Shown: positions 36,151 through 48,836 of the stretch, piece by piece
How positions within the stretch are numbered: position 1 is the first letter of the stretch
How the letters are laid out: the number at the start of each line of letters is the position of its first letter
NCBI RefSeq assembly: GCF_003945595.2
Contig: NW_024103874.1
Location: 1,126,001-1,190,000 of the forward strand
Reading direction: 5' to 3'
From: Pipra filicauda
Lineage: Eukaryota > Chordata > Aves > Passeriformes > Pipridae
Length of the DNA: 64,000 nucleotides
Notes under the pieces: generated by a model
What the model was told of the DNA's origin: nothing
Database searches by the model: none
Seen by the model: the letters and a program-made list of their open reading frames with translations, nothing else
Program-made: the position numbers and the translations under genes

Positions 36151-39100
36151 AGCACAGAGGTAAAATCACTTACCTGAAAGGGGTGAGCCAACCCTGACAA
36201 GGAAAACTTCGTAAAATTATGATGAAGTAACAAACCCAAGCAGTGAAAAGTTCCTCTCAGATTTAACTGAAGCTCAATGGCCTTTAGGTAGCACAGATCA
36301 CTCCTGCTTCCCCTACAGCCTGTGCCTTAGAGTCAAGAAAGCTTTGCTCAAGCTGGTGACACTACCCCAATTCATATTTTAACTTATTTTTTCAACTGCT
36401 TAAAAGATATTTCATGCAAAAGTCTCGTCCTATGAATATATCTGGTGGTGTCCCCCTGTTAATCTGGTGTTGCATACAGTGACACACATGAAAGCTAAGA
36501 TATGTTAAAACCACACTATTCCAAGGTAAAAAGTGACAGCTCTGTGACACAAGATGGCACCAGACACTACCTGAACTTCAGGCTATTAAAAAGTGCACCA
36601 TCAAAGCAGTATAAAATCGAAGAGCCATATACAAGGGTTTAAATGGGATGAGAGAGAATATGACAAACGCTTCAGTGACTGTGCCCGGGGTGTCCCCCAG
36701 CTCCTGGGAATGGCTGGGGCTCAGCAGGGGCAAGCAGCGAGTGCTGAAAGCTTCTAAATAGCAAGAAATTGGCTGTGGAATCAAAGAGAGAGCTAAAGCA
36801 ACGCTGAGGGCTCTGAGGGTAAGTCGGATCACCCTTCCGAAAGCTGTGAAGCACAGCTGCAGCATCCTTTAATGAGGCACAGGGGAGTCAGAGGAATCAG
36901 GTTCCTCTGCAGTCCAGGATGGCCTTTGCATCCTGGAAAGAGCTCTGTGACCAAAGGATGCCTCTCATCCCACAACCTCCTTTTGAAACTTTGAACCTTT
37001 CATCAATCAAAACAGATATTTTGGTTTTGACAAAAGCTAATATTAAAAAGGATGATAGATTAGAGCTGCCTCCTCACCTTCCCCCTTTTCATTCTGATCA
37101 TGGCATCCCAGACTGGGACAGCTCTAGTACAGTCCCCTCCTGCATTTTCCATCTTGGGTTGCAAGTGCCAGGGTCAGAATAATGCTAAAGGCATTATCTC
37201 TGTGTCTCAGGTCAGGGATGTTGCTGGCTGAAGCTACACTTGCAGATGTTCATCTCTGCCCAGGCTTTAGTCAGGAATGTTGCAAACAGTGACCAAGTAG
37301 TCACCAAAATCCTCACCCTTTATGCACTCAGTGGTGTAATTTAAGGCTCGACCAAGGCAGCGAGTCGCCAAAACTTGAACAAACACGTTTGAAAGGCCAT
37401 CATTTCTGAAGTGGGGGCTATGACACATCACAACACTGAGAACACAGCCCAGCTCCCTAGGTGCTGGCTTTAAAAATGATTGACAAAATTGGTGTTCAAA
37501 TGAGGAAATTCGTGGAAATAAAACTTGCCTTTGAGCAGCCCCTTTTGGCACAGTCTCTGGAAGAGCATCCCCAAGAGAAGAGGCCTGAGGGCACAGCCCT
37601 GGGCAACAGCAGCAACAAAACACTGAAATGGGTTAAATCAAGCCCTGGTGATTTTCCCTTCAGGAGTTATTCATCATTATCCCCTGTTTTACAATGTAGG
37701 GAGCACTCAGCTGCACTCTCTTCTGTGTTATCAGCCATAGCTGCTATTAGGAAACCTAAGCCCCCAATGTTAGCCAGTGGCAGGTTGTTACTAAGAGCTT
37801 TTTTAAAATTCCAGGCTTGGTGTCAGTGAGTTAGTCATCATCAGGCTATTTGCTAAGCTATGGAGAGAGCAGAGGGACATCTGCAGGGCTTGGTTGTGTT
37901 CAGTTATCACTTCCCACTTCATGGGGATATTGAAGGAAGAGATTACAAGGAAAATACCTGCCCAGCTACAGAGGAGAACACAGGATGCTCAGACTCCCAG
38001 ACAATGAGCTTCCTGCTCTGCTTTCCATGGAGTCAGAGGGAAAGGAGTACTATATTTGAGGGGAAAAAAGGTATCTTGTAATTGAGATATAGGAATAAAG
38101 CATCAAATCTCAGATCTCCATTGTGAAATGGTAAAAACAGTATTTTGTGCCCTGACATTTAATTAACCAGTGAAGGAACAATAACCCACTAGGCAGGGAG
38201 TAAATTTACAGCAGTGACAGATCTCCAGACACCCTGTCAGCAGAGAGTCTCTCCAGACCTTCCACACCAGCTGGCATGGCTTGGAGGAGGAAAGGCAGCA
38301 TTGGCTCACATAAAGAAAACCCTTTGTAATATTATCCCTATGTATTGTATTTAGACACCCTTACTATGTATACATATATATATAAATTAATAAGTAACAA
38401 CCAGTCCGGAAAACAAAGGGAATAATAAAGCACAGGTTCAGAAAAACCAAATTCAGGGGAAGCCAGGAGGGGTTTGAAGGTTCACTCTGCAAAAGTTAGT
38501 GAAGCAGTGACACAAAATGCTTCTATGAATGAGAGAGGTCCTGAGGTCAGGCTTGGGTGGTTTAAGGTTCTGGCATCTGGCCTAGAAGAGCAAGGAGAAA
38601 AAACATTTTAGGAAGTTTCTAAGCAGCCACAAAAGTGGCCTTGGTGAATTCAGCTGCAATTTTCTTATTTCTGCCATCAGAAGTTGTTCAAGATGAGTGA
38701 CAGGGGAACCTTTTCATCACAATGACTTTTCTGGTCAAGACAGTGTTCAGTACAAACAAAACCTAAAATATCCCCTTGTTCTCTTGTGTTGAATAGGAAA
38801 ATATGCTATTCAGAAACACCTAACTAGAGATTACTATTAAATATAAAGATATGTAAATAGCCTTGTGTACTTGAACTGAAAAAAAAAATAATAAGGAGGA
38901 AGAAGAAATTGTATGAATAACTAGTTGTCTCTTCTGTTTTCTGTAATAAATGGACACAATGTTACATGAATCACATTTGCTTCCCAAATCTATTTTGCTT
39001 TCCAAATCAAAAAGATTCTGTTTCTGACAGAAAATATTCCCTATTAACACTCTGTGATTTGACATTACTCAAAACAACGGGCTCATATTTCAAATTTCAG

Positions 39101-39602
39101 AGTCTAGAAAACCTCTGAAACCTCTCTAACCCTGAAGAGCGTTAAAGTCCCATCTTACTGTTGAAGGGCAACATTTTGAAGGGCAGCAGTATGGCTGTGC
39201 ATGTATGATTTGTTTAAGAGAGTTGTTTGTTATTCCCAGTTATCCCCAAACCATAACAAGTAAAGATTGCCTTGCTCTGTTCTGGAAGTTATTTGCAAAA
39301 GAAATGCAGATAAAAGCAGTGGAGTTGAATTTTTTTTTTTAACTGTAGAATGGTATCTTCCAAACAGAAAAGGAGTAGAACAGAAAATCCTTGAACAAAA
39401 AAAGAAAGGCAGAAGTTAGACCTAACTGGTAATTAAAATTAAAGGATAAGTCCTGACAGCTTCTGTCACTATTTTGGAAAAAGCAGCTGGGAGAGCTCTT
39501 CTGTAGCCAGAAAGAGAAAATCACCCATCCCGCAGCCTTTCCCACCTATTTCAGGAAAATCCCATACACTGAAACGCGGCTGACAACCAAGTACTTCACA
39601 AT

Positions 39603-40031
39603 CTCACAGAATCATTAAGGTTGGAAAATGACCCCAAGGTCATGGAGTCCAAATTTTGACTGATCCCCACCTTGTCACCCAGCCCAGAGCACTGAGTGCC
39701 ACATCCAGTCATTCCCTGGACACCTCCAAGAATGGGAATTCCACCACCTCTCTGGGCAGCCCCTTCCAATGCCTGACCACCCTTTCCATGAAGAAATTCC
39801 TCCTGATGTCCAACCTGAACCTCCCCTGGCACAGCTTGAGGCTGTTTCCTCTTGTCCTGTACCTCCTTCCTTGGGAGCAGAGCCCCACCCCCTCAGGCTC
39901 CCCCCTCCTGTCAGGGAGTTGGGGAGAGAGAGAAAGTCCCCCCTGAGCTTCCATTTCTCGAGGCTGAGCCCCCCAGCTCCCTCAGCCTCTCCTCATATGA
40001 TTTACTCTCTGGACCCATTACCCTTCTCTGG
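39603..40031 (-). mobile_element. CR1 LINE 3' fragment, about 430 bp
   Basis: TCACAGAATCATTAAGGTTG, then CAGAGCACTGAGTGCCACAT, TTCCATGAAGAAATTCCTCC, GAGGCTGTTTCCTCTTGTCC and the CCCAGCTCCCTCAGCCTCTC segment. It is a GC-rich copy of the subfamily also seen at 20684-20850. Confidence 0.93.
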
Positions 40032-41790
40032 TCTGGGAGTGGTTGGTGACTGGCACTGCAAACAATCCATCTCTGTCAGGTGAGAAGTGGCAGCATCAGG
40101 GAGAAAAAACCTTCATCAATTTTCTGTTTGTGGGATTTTTTTTTCCATCCCTCTTGTATGACTTCTCTGGGAGAAAGCAACACTGGACTGCAAGTACAGC
40201 AACAAATTGAGACACTCTAAGCATCAGCAGAACAATTTGTCCCAATATCCATCCACCCACAGCATCTGACAGCTCAGGAAAATCATCTTGAAAGCTTGCC
40301 AGTCTCCAAAGTCTTACAATTCTCTGTAGTGCCAGGAGTGAGGTCAGTCAGCAGCATCAGGCTTTTAAAAGGCCAAATGCACCCCCTGCTCAGCCCCAGT
40401 ACCACAGGGCAATGAGATTTATAAAGACAAGAGCTTCCAGGGAGATGAGGAAGATATTCCAGGGATTTTTTGGCATTGATGAAGCTGAGTAACAGAAGGC
40501 AGCTGGCTCAATCATGTCTGCTTGTCTTTCACTCTGTAAAGGAGAGAACAAAACTGATACTGAGTATTATTAGTTTAAAGCACTTAAAATCCCTTGAATA
40601 TGACAAAGCACCTGCAGGTGCTGGTGAGTGTTTTGCAATCAGGTCTGCTTTGTCTCCTTTTACCCAGGGATGAGAAGGAAAATCGTAGATGATGTCCAGA
40701 AGTTGAGTCTGTTTAAAATAACCTGTTAACTGGCTGAAATTATAGAAATACTCATCTGAAAGCTCCCTCATTTCAATCATCATCACGTGCCCCTTCTCAC
40801 TCATCACCAAGTTTGCCAGGCTGCCTCCTCACTGGTGCTTTTTCCTCCAGCCAGGGGTGAAGGAAAATTTGGTGGGTAACATCTTAAATGATGCAAACTC
40901 CTAGTGCTTGGCTTCAGCTGGGATTCAGCTGGTTGTATCAGGCAAGGATTTACTCTTCCAATTTGAAAATTTCTTCCAGAAACCTGGTACACACATGTGT
41001 AACTTCTACTGTCCTCAGCTGATGTCAGATCTTGTCTCAGATCATAAAGTAATGTCATTAGCTATGTGAGAAATATGAACCACAATTTTTCGGAGGAACA
41101 ACATTGAAATCTTTTCAATATTGCACCTGATACCTGACATTGCAAGTGATTCTGCAGTCTGTGACTCTGTTACCATAAGACATTGAAGGAAAAGACAGCA
41201 TTTTAGTAGACAGCACTTAATCACCTGAGTGTTTACATCAGTTTCATCACAAGCCAGGTTCTTGTGAGGCTCCTACTTCCACGATTTTTGGAGTTTTAGA
41301 ATCTCTAAAACATCCCAAACTGCATTTCTGCTATTTAGTATAACTTGTGATACCTCCATGTTTTCAGTGAAAAATAGTCAACAGGTTTTTTTCTTGAACT
41401 AAGTCAATACTCAAGCAATTCATGATTTAAAAGGTGAAGAAGATCAGAAATATCATTTACTGCATTTGTCAAGTGTTCTATTATCAAAAACTTAAACTCT
41501 ACTAAGGCAGCTCTTCAGCACTGAATAACTCTGTGGGTCAGCAGAGAGTTAAGCAACCATCCTGGAGTGCCCAGATGATGAATTCAAGCACATGTTTACA
41601 GATATTCCAAACCAAAACACTCCTGAAATGTGCACAGAATTCAAACCCAGCACACTTTGCTTTGCTAAGATTAAATATTCAATCTTTTAAGTCCTTTTTT
41701 CTAAAGAATAAAACATCAGAGGTCTTCAAGAGTTTTTCACTCACTATTTTGGCTACTTGGAACTACAGGAGAGTATTAAATACCTGCTGC

Positions 41791-41818
41791 ATGGGAGCAA
41801 CCACATGGGAGCAACCAT
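41791..41818. repeat. Two-copy 14-bp tandem duplication
   Basis: CATGGGAGCAACCA occurs twice in direct succession. It is a local replication slippage product with no further context. Confidence 0.85.
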
Positions 41819-42961
41819 GCTCTAATTTCCTTCAAAATTTCCACTTTTGTCTGCCACAAACTATTGTGGGAAAAGAGTGAAAATAAAGGAAAGTGATATG
41901 CATTTATCTACCATTATCAGCTTAATCTCACGTCAAGCATTACACGAGATTTTTCATTCAACAACCTCACAAGGGAATTTTCTGAGAAATACTCCATTAT
42001 CCACATTTAGCAGTAAATGTTACTTTCACTTTACCTTTCCCTGAAGATTAAATAATTTCACTAGTGAAGAAACAACTAAATAATAACAACACAAAAAAAA
42101 AAAGAAGCTTTACAATATTAACTGCTTTGTAAAATATGACAGAGGGTTTCACCAAGGAAAACTGGTCATTTCTGCTGGTAGCTTAAACAGCTAAATCTTT
42201 GCCTTCATCACAGCCAATATGACATAAACTACGCTGATATCCTCTTATTTACAGCTTTTTTTTTCCTTAGGGAAGAACATGAACAAAAGCATCCTCAGTA
42301 AGAGACATCCCAATAATTTCCACATTTAGCCCATTTCATCTATGTGGGCTTGGGGTGGGTTGTCCTGACAATTTTTTAAGGGCTCTCATAATTTTTCTAA
42401 AGATCCATCTGCTCAATATGAAGCACACATAACTTTCAGTACCAGATTCTCAGACTAGATAATAATTTTAAGTTTGGAAGCCTCAGCAAAGAACAGCCCT
42501 GGCCTCGGCAGATAAGCAAATACGATGGCAAGGGTGTATCAGAGGATGCTGTAAAGAAATGGTTTGCTGGTTCACAGAGCACTGAAAGTACAGGGCAAAC
42601 CCCTGACAAATCCAGGCTTGTGCTGATGATACACGAAAAGATAAACTGTCTCATCTTTTCAGGTAAAAAAAAGGAATGGAAATTAGATCTTGCACTTTCC
42701 TGGCAAGAACTCCAATCAGTAGCCCAGAACACAGAACAGTGAAGATCCACTTTGCTCTAAACTCACTCTAAAAGGAAAAGGCCACTAAATATTGTCAAAT
42801 CTGGGCACAGGTACAGTGTAGTGAGGTACCTGTGGGTGTCTGTCCAGCTGCCTTGCAGACCCTGGGCAGGCTCAGGCACAGCCAAAGCTGAGACATGAAC
42901 AGGCTGAGATGCAAAAATCCTGCTGGAGTGAGTCCAGAGGAGGCACCAAAACAAACAAGCA

Positions 42962-43313
42962 GCTCTTCTGTGAGGAAAGGCTGAGAGAATTGGGATTGAT
43001 CAGCCTGGAATAGAGAAGCTCTGAGGTGACCTAACTGTGGCCTTCCAGGACCTGAAGAAGCTACAAGAAAGATGGAGAGAGACTATTTACAAAGGCCTGA
43101 GGGACAGGACAAGGGGGAATGGCTTCACACTGACAGAGAGTAAAGTTAGACAGGATATTGGGAAGAAATTGTTCCCTGTGAGTGTGGGGAGGCCCTGGCA
43201 CAGGTTGCCCAGAGAAGCTGTGGCTGCCCCATCCCTGGAAGTGTCCAAGGTCAGGTTGGATGGGGCTTGGAGCAACCTTGGGCTAGTGGAAGGTGTCCCT
43301 GCCCATGGCAGGG
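42962..43313 (+). mobile_element. CR1 LINE fragment, about 350 bp
   Basis: Sense orientation: GAGGAAAGGCTGAGAGAATT, ATCAGCCTGGAATAGAGAAG, GGCCTTCCAGGACCTGAAG, GACAAGGGGGAATGGCTTCA, GGGAGGCCCTGGCACAGG, ending CTGCCCATGGCAGGG. The terminal part and 3' octamers are missing. Confidence 0.95.
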
Positions 43314-46300
43314 ACATATTTTCATAATAAATTCATTGTTCATTTTTGCAGTCTGGCCTTCAAGCTGCTAAAAATTTTTATTTTTGTGGGGTTTTAAATT
43401 ATTGTTTATAAAAGCACAGAAGAGTGTTTTCTTCAGTTGAACCGTCCAAGTTAAAGAATTGATAGCAACTACAGGGACAGTGACCAAGGACTTCTCTCAT
43501 TCAGCACATCATGGGATTAAAAGGCTATATTGGTATTTTCAACAGCGGGTTTGTATTGTGAGTGCAGAGAATAAACAAGAGCACAGCTGAAATAGGACCC
43601 TGCTCTTGGTGTCAAATAAATGTACTCTCACAATACTTGGAGAGAAGGCTAAGCACAGGAACATTAGTCAGGGACTGCTGAGCCCAAGACAAGAGGTGAG
43701 AAGGGTCTTTTAGTCACTGATTTAAAATAGAAGATGGCACTTCACATACATTAACAGAGTTGCAAGGAAACATTCTGAAGTACCACAAGCTTACTGACTC
43801 ACCATGATCCAGCAAAGCCCAGAGATTCAAAACTTTGACTGGTCCCACCCAACCTGCAGGAGTTCCATCCTGGATCTGCACTGACAACAGCCCTGAGCAC
43901 ATCCCAGGCTGCAGGTTTTCCCCTGGAGGCCTTGGAAAAAGAGGTGGAAGGGGCTACACACAAGGCAAAACTGGGGGAGTACACACAGACATCTCACATC
44001 CCTAACTCTCCAATCTTCTCTTCACCAGGTCATGGTGAAGGGAGGACCTAAACCAAGTTTAGGACCTAAACCATTTCATTTAATAGGCTCTGGATTGCAG
44101 CAATTGCTAAAGCTCTGCTCCCCTGCCCAAGACAAGTGGTTTTCACTATCTGGGAGATGGAGGACATGAATGTGTAACATCATTTTAGTGCATTTTAGTG
44201 ATTTGCCACCCCTCAGATGCAGTGTAGCAATATCCAGGACACAAATCCACTGCCACCCTGCTTGGCACTGCAATAGTCACAGTCACTACCTCTGTCTCTG
44301 GCAATGAGGCAGGAACTGACAGCTGAGGGGCAGCAAATTCTTATATAGGTTGCAAAATATATTGTGACATCTCAGATCATGTAGGTTTTCCAATGCTGAG
44401 CAGAGAAATCCCCTTACACCTTTTGAAAATAAAGGCTCACACGTTGCTGTCTTTTGCGCAAAAGCAACTTTTTCCCATTTTTGCAAAGATCTCAGAGTCA
44501 GTTTGAGCTTGCTATCAGATACATGAGGCTCTAGCCCACTATTTTTAGCATTTAATGGGAAAGCTGATAGTGCCATTAATCCACTTTGGTATATAACATT
44601 CAATTTCCACTTCAAATTGCATCTCAGAGCAAATGGTAGCTTGATTCCTGCTGTCAGATATATTCAGAAATTTATGATGCAACGCATTTAATGACTTCCT
44701 GCTCTCAGCTGAAGCTGGGAAAATCTGTAGTAGTCTTTTGAGACAGTGTGGCATCAAGGGATGGAGCATTCTGGAGGGGAGCTTTACAGGACTATCACAG
44801 GATGTTGCTGAGGCTGTCCAGGTGGGCAGCACAGGACTGGAATGTAAATGGCAAAGCACTCCTGTAAATTGGTGTGTATGTGGGTGCCTCAAACCTAAGT
44901 GCCCCTCCACCAGCAGGTAGTCCAGAGCCAAGCCCAGAAGGATGTTATCCCTGCAGGGAGAGCTCTCCTGCACGGATGGGAGCCTTTGGATCCTGTGCTT
45001 GCCCTGGGAAGACACAGCCTCCACCTGCCACTTCAAAAGAGAGCACACGAGGACAGAGCTGGCAGGGAGGGACACCTGCCCAGCCTTGCTCCTGCTGGGC
45101 TCCTGCTCAGCTGCAAAACAACATTTCCAAGGGCAGTGATAGTTATTATGTCTAAAAATCACTATCTTGAGTGTACTCCATCAGCTCAAAAAAGCTGGAA
45201 ACCAGGAACTGAAGCTCAAAACGGAGAGAGCTGCTCAAGACTTAAATCCAGACACTTGGACAGATGGAATATCTTTTCCCTACCATGGTATCAGAGGCAT
45301 GGGGGAGATAGCTTGCTGCTATACTTGTTTAAAGATATTTTTAAGATATCTGCTTTAAAATACACCACTGTGAATTTAGGGAGAGACCAATTAAGGTCTT
45401 TAAAACGTTAACTGTAAAATTGGTGAGCAAGTCCCCAGCCATTTATTCAACTTAAAATTACTGCAGTGAATATTGTCCTTGTAAAACGATCATGTGGAGG
45501 TTGAATTTGAGATTTGTTGCGTCTTTCTATTGAATTACGGGTGCATGATAGTAATTCTGCGGGCTCGGAAGGAAACTGGAAAAGATTTGTGACTTTTTGA
45601 GCTGTGAGAGAAGCCTCAAACATTCGTATAAGTGATATTGTATGGCTTTGACTTTAAAATACTTCTCAAAAGCATGAGTTGTGAAGTATTCAGACACCAG
45701 CAGGTGCCATCAAAAAAAAACAAACTAAGAAAATTCACCAGAGAGATGTAGAATGAATAAAGTGCAAGGAAAATCTACTTTATACTTAATGATAAATGAA
45801 AATCTCCCTGGTCTTTCATAGGTTTAAATCAGTACAACCCCAGTTAAGACCAGTCACAGTGGGATCCTGTGAGCAAAAGAAGTGGCTGGGGAGAAAAATT
45901 CTTTTTTGAAAGAGAAAAGAAAGGAAAGGCACAGGGAAATTTGTTTCACTTCTCCATCAGAGATGTGTCTTCCAGTGCAGGTGCCCAAAGGTGCAGGGAC
46001 GGTCCATCCCTCCCCTGGGCAGGACCCGGATGCCCAGAATAGGCATAAAGTTTTGCTGGATGAAAATCCCGCTTTTCAGAGGAATTTTCAAGCCAATCCC
46101 TCCTGTTCGGTACCTGCAGAGGGCGTCAGACGGTTTCAGATGTGCTGGGGATGCTGCACCAGGTGCTTGTGGCTGTCAGTCACAAAGGTGCTCGCTCTGG
46201 AATGGCCAATGCTCTGCACGGAGGACGAAGTAGGAGTTGTTTTTTCTTTCGTGCACGTATAAATCCCTTAGTTCTCTTTTCCATTCTTGCCACTGAAATA

Positions 46301-46615
46301 GCAACAGATACTTCTCTGAGCTGGAACATGCTGGCAACAAACCTGCCCCAGCAGACGGGAAAACTCCCTACTTTTAATCACCGGGAGAGCTAAAACCAGC
46401 AATGTGCTGCTGCCGATTTTTCCCTGCAGAGAAAACTGTTTGATGCCTGCGAGGCTTGAAGCTCACTTTCTTACACAGGAAAAAGCAGTGTGTGACTGAC
46501 ATAAAACTCGCTGTAAATGCATAATTTTTTTTGTGTTTCCACTTGTAAAAGTGACCAAAGAAAAGTCCAGCTTGATTCCACCCCATATGCACAGCAGCAG
46601 CTTGGAAGGACTTGT

Positions 46616-46673
46616 TTTCCTTTTTCTTTCTTTTTTCTCCCTTTTTTTCTCTTTTTAACCTGTGCTCTATCAG
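46616..46673 (+). promoter_or_regulatory. Possible 3' splice acceptor upstream of MC3R
   Basis: A pyrimidine-rich tract of about 40 nt (46616-46658) is followed by TTTTTAAC, which fits a branch site, and CTCTATCAG. The AG ends at 46673, 38 nt before the MC3R ATG. This is the layout of a strong 3' splice site and suggests a non-coding 5' exon joined here. Only RNA data could confirm it. Confidence 0.4.
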
Positions 46674-46711
46674 GTCCATAATCAGTTGTGAATTCAGCTC
46701 CTTTGCTGACA

Positions 46712-47689
46712 ATGAATACCACACACTCTGCATTTTCATTTCAGCCTGTGCAGCTTAATGTCACCGAAGACTTCAACGACTCCACTCTGAACAGCAGAAG
46801 TGGCGATGGATTTTGTGAGCAGGTCTTCATAAAAGCAGAGGTCTTCTTGACTTTAGGGATCATCAGCCTCCTGGAAAACATCCTTGTCATTCTGGCAGTG
46901 CTGAAGAATGGAAACCTACATTCTCCCATGTATTTCTTCCTTTGTAGCTTGGCTGTGGCAGATATGTTGGTGAGCATGTCAAACGCCCTGGAGACTGTCA
47001 TGATTGCAATCCTGAGCAACGGCTACTTGATCATTGATGACCACTTCATCCAGCATATGGACAATGTTTTTGACTCAATGATTTGTATTTCTTTGGTAGC
47101 CTCAATTTGCAACCTCTTGGTTATAGCCATTGACAGGTACATAACTATTTTCTATGCTCTCCGTTACCACAGCATCATGACTGTGAAGAAAGCTTTAACC
47201 TTGATTGTGGTCATTTGGATCGCTTGTATCATCTGTGGCATCATATTCATTGCCTACTCAGAGAGCAAAACTGTCATTGTGTGTCTCATCACCATGTTCT
47301 TTACCATGCTCTTCCTCATGGCCTCCCTCTATGTCCACATGTTCCTGTTCGCCCGCCTGCACGTGAAGCGAATCGCAGCCCTGCCCGTGGAAGGGGTGCC
47401 CTACCAGAGGACCTGCATGAAGGGAGCTGTCACCATCACCATATTGCTGGGTGTCTTCATTGTCTGCTGGGCACCTTTCTTCCTCCACCTCATCCTCATC
47501 ATTTCGTGCCCGATGAATCCATACTGCATCTGCTACACCTCACACTTCAACACCTACCTGGTGTTGATAATGTGCAACTCGGTGATTGACCCACTCATTT
47601 ATGCTTTCCGGAGTCTGGAGATGAGAAAGACTTTCAAAGAAATAGTGTGTTGCTGTTATGGCATGAGTGTGGGACAGTGCATGCTATAA
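46712..47689 (+). CDS. MC3R: Melanocortin receptor 3
   Basis: This is a seven-transmembrane, Gs-coupled plasma-membrane receptor for melanocyte-stimulating hormones and ACTH-derived peptides, involved in energy balance. The single open exon encodes 325 residues. The first ATG has A at -3, and the frame extends upstream only through a GTG at 46688. N-glycosylation sequons lie at N2, N16 and N22. Transmembrane helices are at about 44-66, 77-100, 118-140, 160-181, 187-212, 238-262 and 276-299. Key residues: acidic ligand-pocket trio E94, D117, D121; DRY at 141-143; CWAPF 252-256; NSVIDPLIY 289-297; and a cysteine cluster CCC at 313-315 suitable for palmitoylation. MC3R rather than MC4R or MC5R is chosen from [40 protein letters not shown] and [13 protein letters not shown], which follow the MC3R pattern. 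The frame is intact with no missing motif. It is divergent to the formin, about 23.5 kb away. Confidence 0.97.
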   Translation: MNTTHSAFSFQPVQLNVTEDFNDSTLNSRSGDGFCEQVFIKAEVFLTLGIISLLENILVILAVLKNGNLHSPMYFFLCSLAVADMLVSMSNALETVMIAILSNGYLIIDDHFIQHMDNVFDSMICISLVASICNLLVIAIDRYITIFYALRYHSIMTVKKALTLIVVIWIACIICGIIFIAYSESKTVIVCLITMFFTMLFLMASLYVHMFLFARLHVKRIAALPVEGVPYQRTCMKGAVTITILLGVFIVCWAPFFLHLILIISCPMNPYCICYTSHFNTYLVLIMCNSVIDPLIYAFRSLEMRKTFKEIVCCCYGMSVGQCML

Positions 47690-48830
47690 ACCTCTGGCTT
47701 TGGGTGGAAAATGCCCACAATAGGTGTATGCATATATATGTATGTATTATCAAGATACACAGCAGCTCACTTTTAATGCAGTGCCTGAAGGAAGGGTGCA
47801 GGAAAGAAAAATGCCTTCTACATGATGCCTTGTTTCATACTTTTCAGAATGAGAAACAGTTTCAACTGAATTATATGAAGTTTTTTAAATAGTTATAACA
47901 GAAGGAAATCCAGAGTGGCTTAAAAGTAGCTTAAGAAACTTACTGGGAAAAACAAATCCTGAAAGGGAATACTACCTTCTAGAGACTGAAAAAATGTTCT
48001 CTCTACCATTCATTTGTGCCTGTTGCTTTATCTTTGTGTCATCACCACCAAGTCAGTGTTTTCTAAAAGATTTGATTAGTCACCTCTGTGGAAAGGTATT
48101 CAAAAGCCCAACAGGTAACAACATTGTTCCACACCTACTCCTATGCCTCCACCTTTTAATGAAAGAACAGACTGATATTTATGCTGTTTGCTCTAAAGCA
48201 ACCCAAGTACAATTTTGGAGGGGTGAAAGTAAACATTTCTCTTGCACTGAGATCAGTCAAATGAAAAGGAATCACAGTATCAGTGACAGTGTGATTTAAA
48301 CAGCTGCCTGATAAGATTGACTCATATGAAGGCTTTTACATTATTTATTGTAATATAGGAGTATTATATCCTTGAATATTGAATTATTTTTTTAAGCTGG
48401 AATGCACTGATTAATGTAGTGTTTGGTCTGTTCATAAAAAGTCACAGAAATCGTCTTTTGATAAACCATCACTAATGAGACCCACAGATCTGACAATCAG
48501 GAATAGCTAAAATGCAAAATAATTTGAATCTAGCTTTGTGTAAAAGCTGCATGGAGTCATTAGAAATATCCACCTGGCTAAGTTCAGTTCCTGAAAAAAT
48601 AAGATGTTTATAACAGATAGAACTTCTATTCATTGAGAAATTAATGTCATGGGTCAGTCTCTTGTTACTTAAGCTTTCCCCTGAACTCAGGGGATGGACA
48701 CTCCTGCACTGGGAACAAGGAAGCAACATGCTCTTTGCCATCATTTCCAAACTCTGTGTGCAAGTCAGTGGCATGTAAAGCACTCAACTTCAGCTGCAGT
48801 AATTTAGTCTGTGCCTCTGCTTTTTGTAGG

Positions 48831-48836
48831 AATAAA
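48831..48836 (+). other. Candidate polyadenylation signal
   Basis: AATAAA about 1.15 kb after the MC3R stop, followed by GT-containing sequence. The hexamer is common by chance, so this is weak. Confidence 0.25.

Larger units (their letters stand above)
23142..46711. other. Intergenic or 5' formin region without recognised exons
   Basis: Between the first visible formin exon and MC3R I see no exon I can defend. The formin start codon and promoter must lie here or in still smaller exons. Content is AT-rich unique sequence, CR1 pieces (32326-32722, 36028-36150, 39603-40031, 42962-43313), a CTTCC/TTCC tract near 33990-34013 and a CT-rich tract near 29870-29896. Long open frames at 33245-33802 and 44545-45162 look like chance. 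Confidence 0.6.

Noticed and set aside
44545..45162. 205-codon open frame on the minus strand before MC3R
   Set aside because: Other frames on both strands are open over the same GC-richer stretch. The peptide has no domain and poor composition, so it is probably chance.
45882..46262. 126-codon plus-strand open frame upstream of MC3R
   Set aside because: No family resemblance, and a second frame is open over the same bases. It is more likely upstream non-coding sequence.
46688..46711. GTG-initiated extension of MC3R by eight residues
   Set aside because: The upstream codon is GTG. The ATG at 46712 has A at -3 and gives 325 residues, which I recall as the chicken MC3R length.
46712..47689. 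Assignment of the receptor as MC5R or MC4R
   Set aside because: Family-wide motifs fit any melanocortin receptor, but [31 protein letters not shown] and [13 protein letters not shown] follow MC3R.
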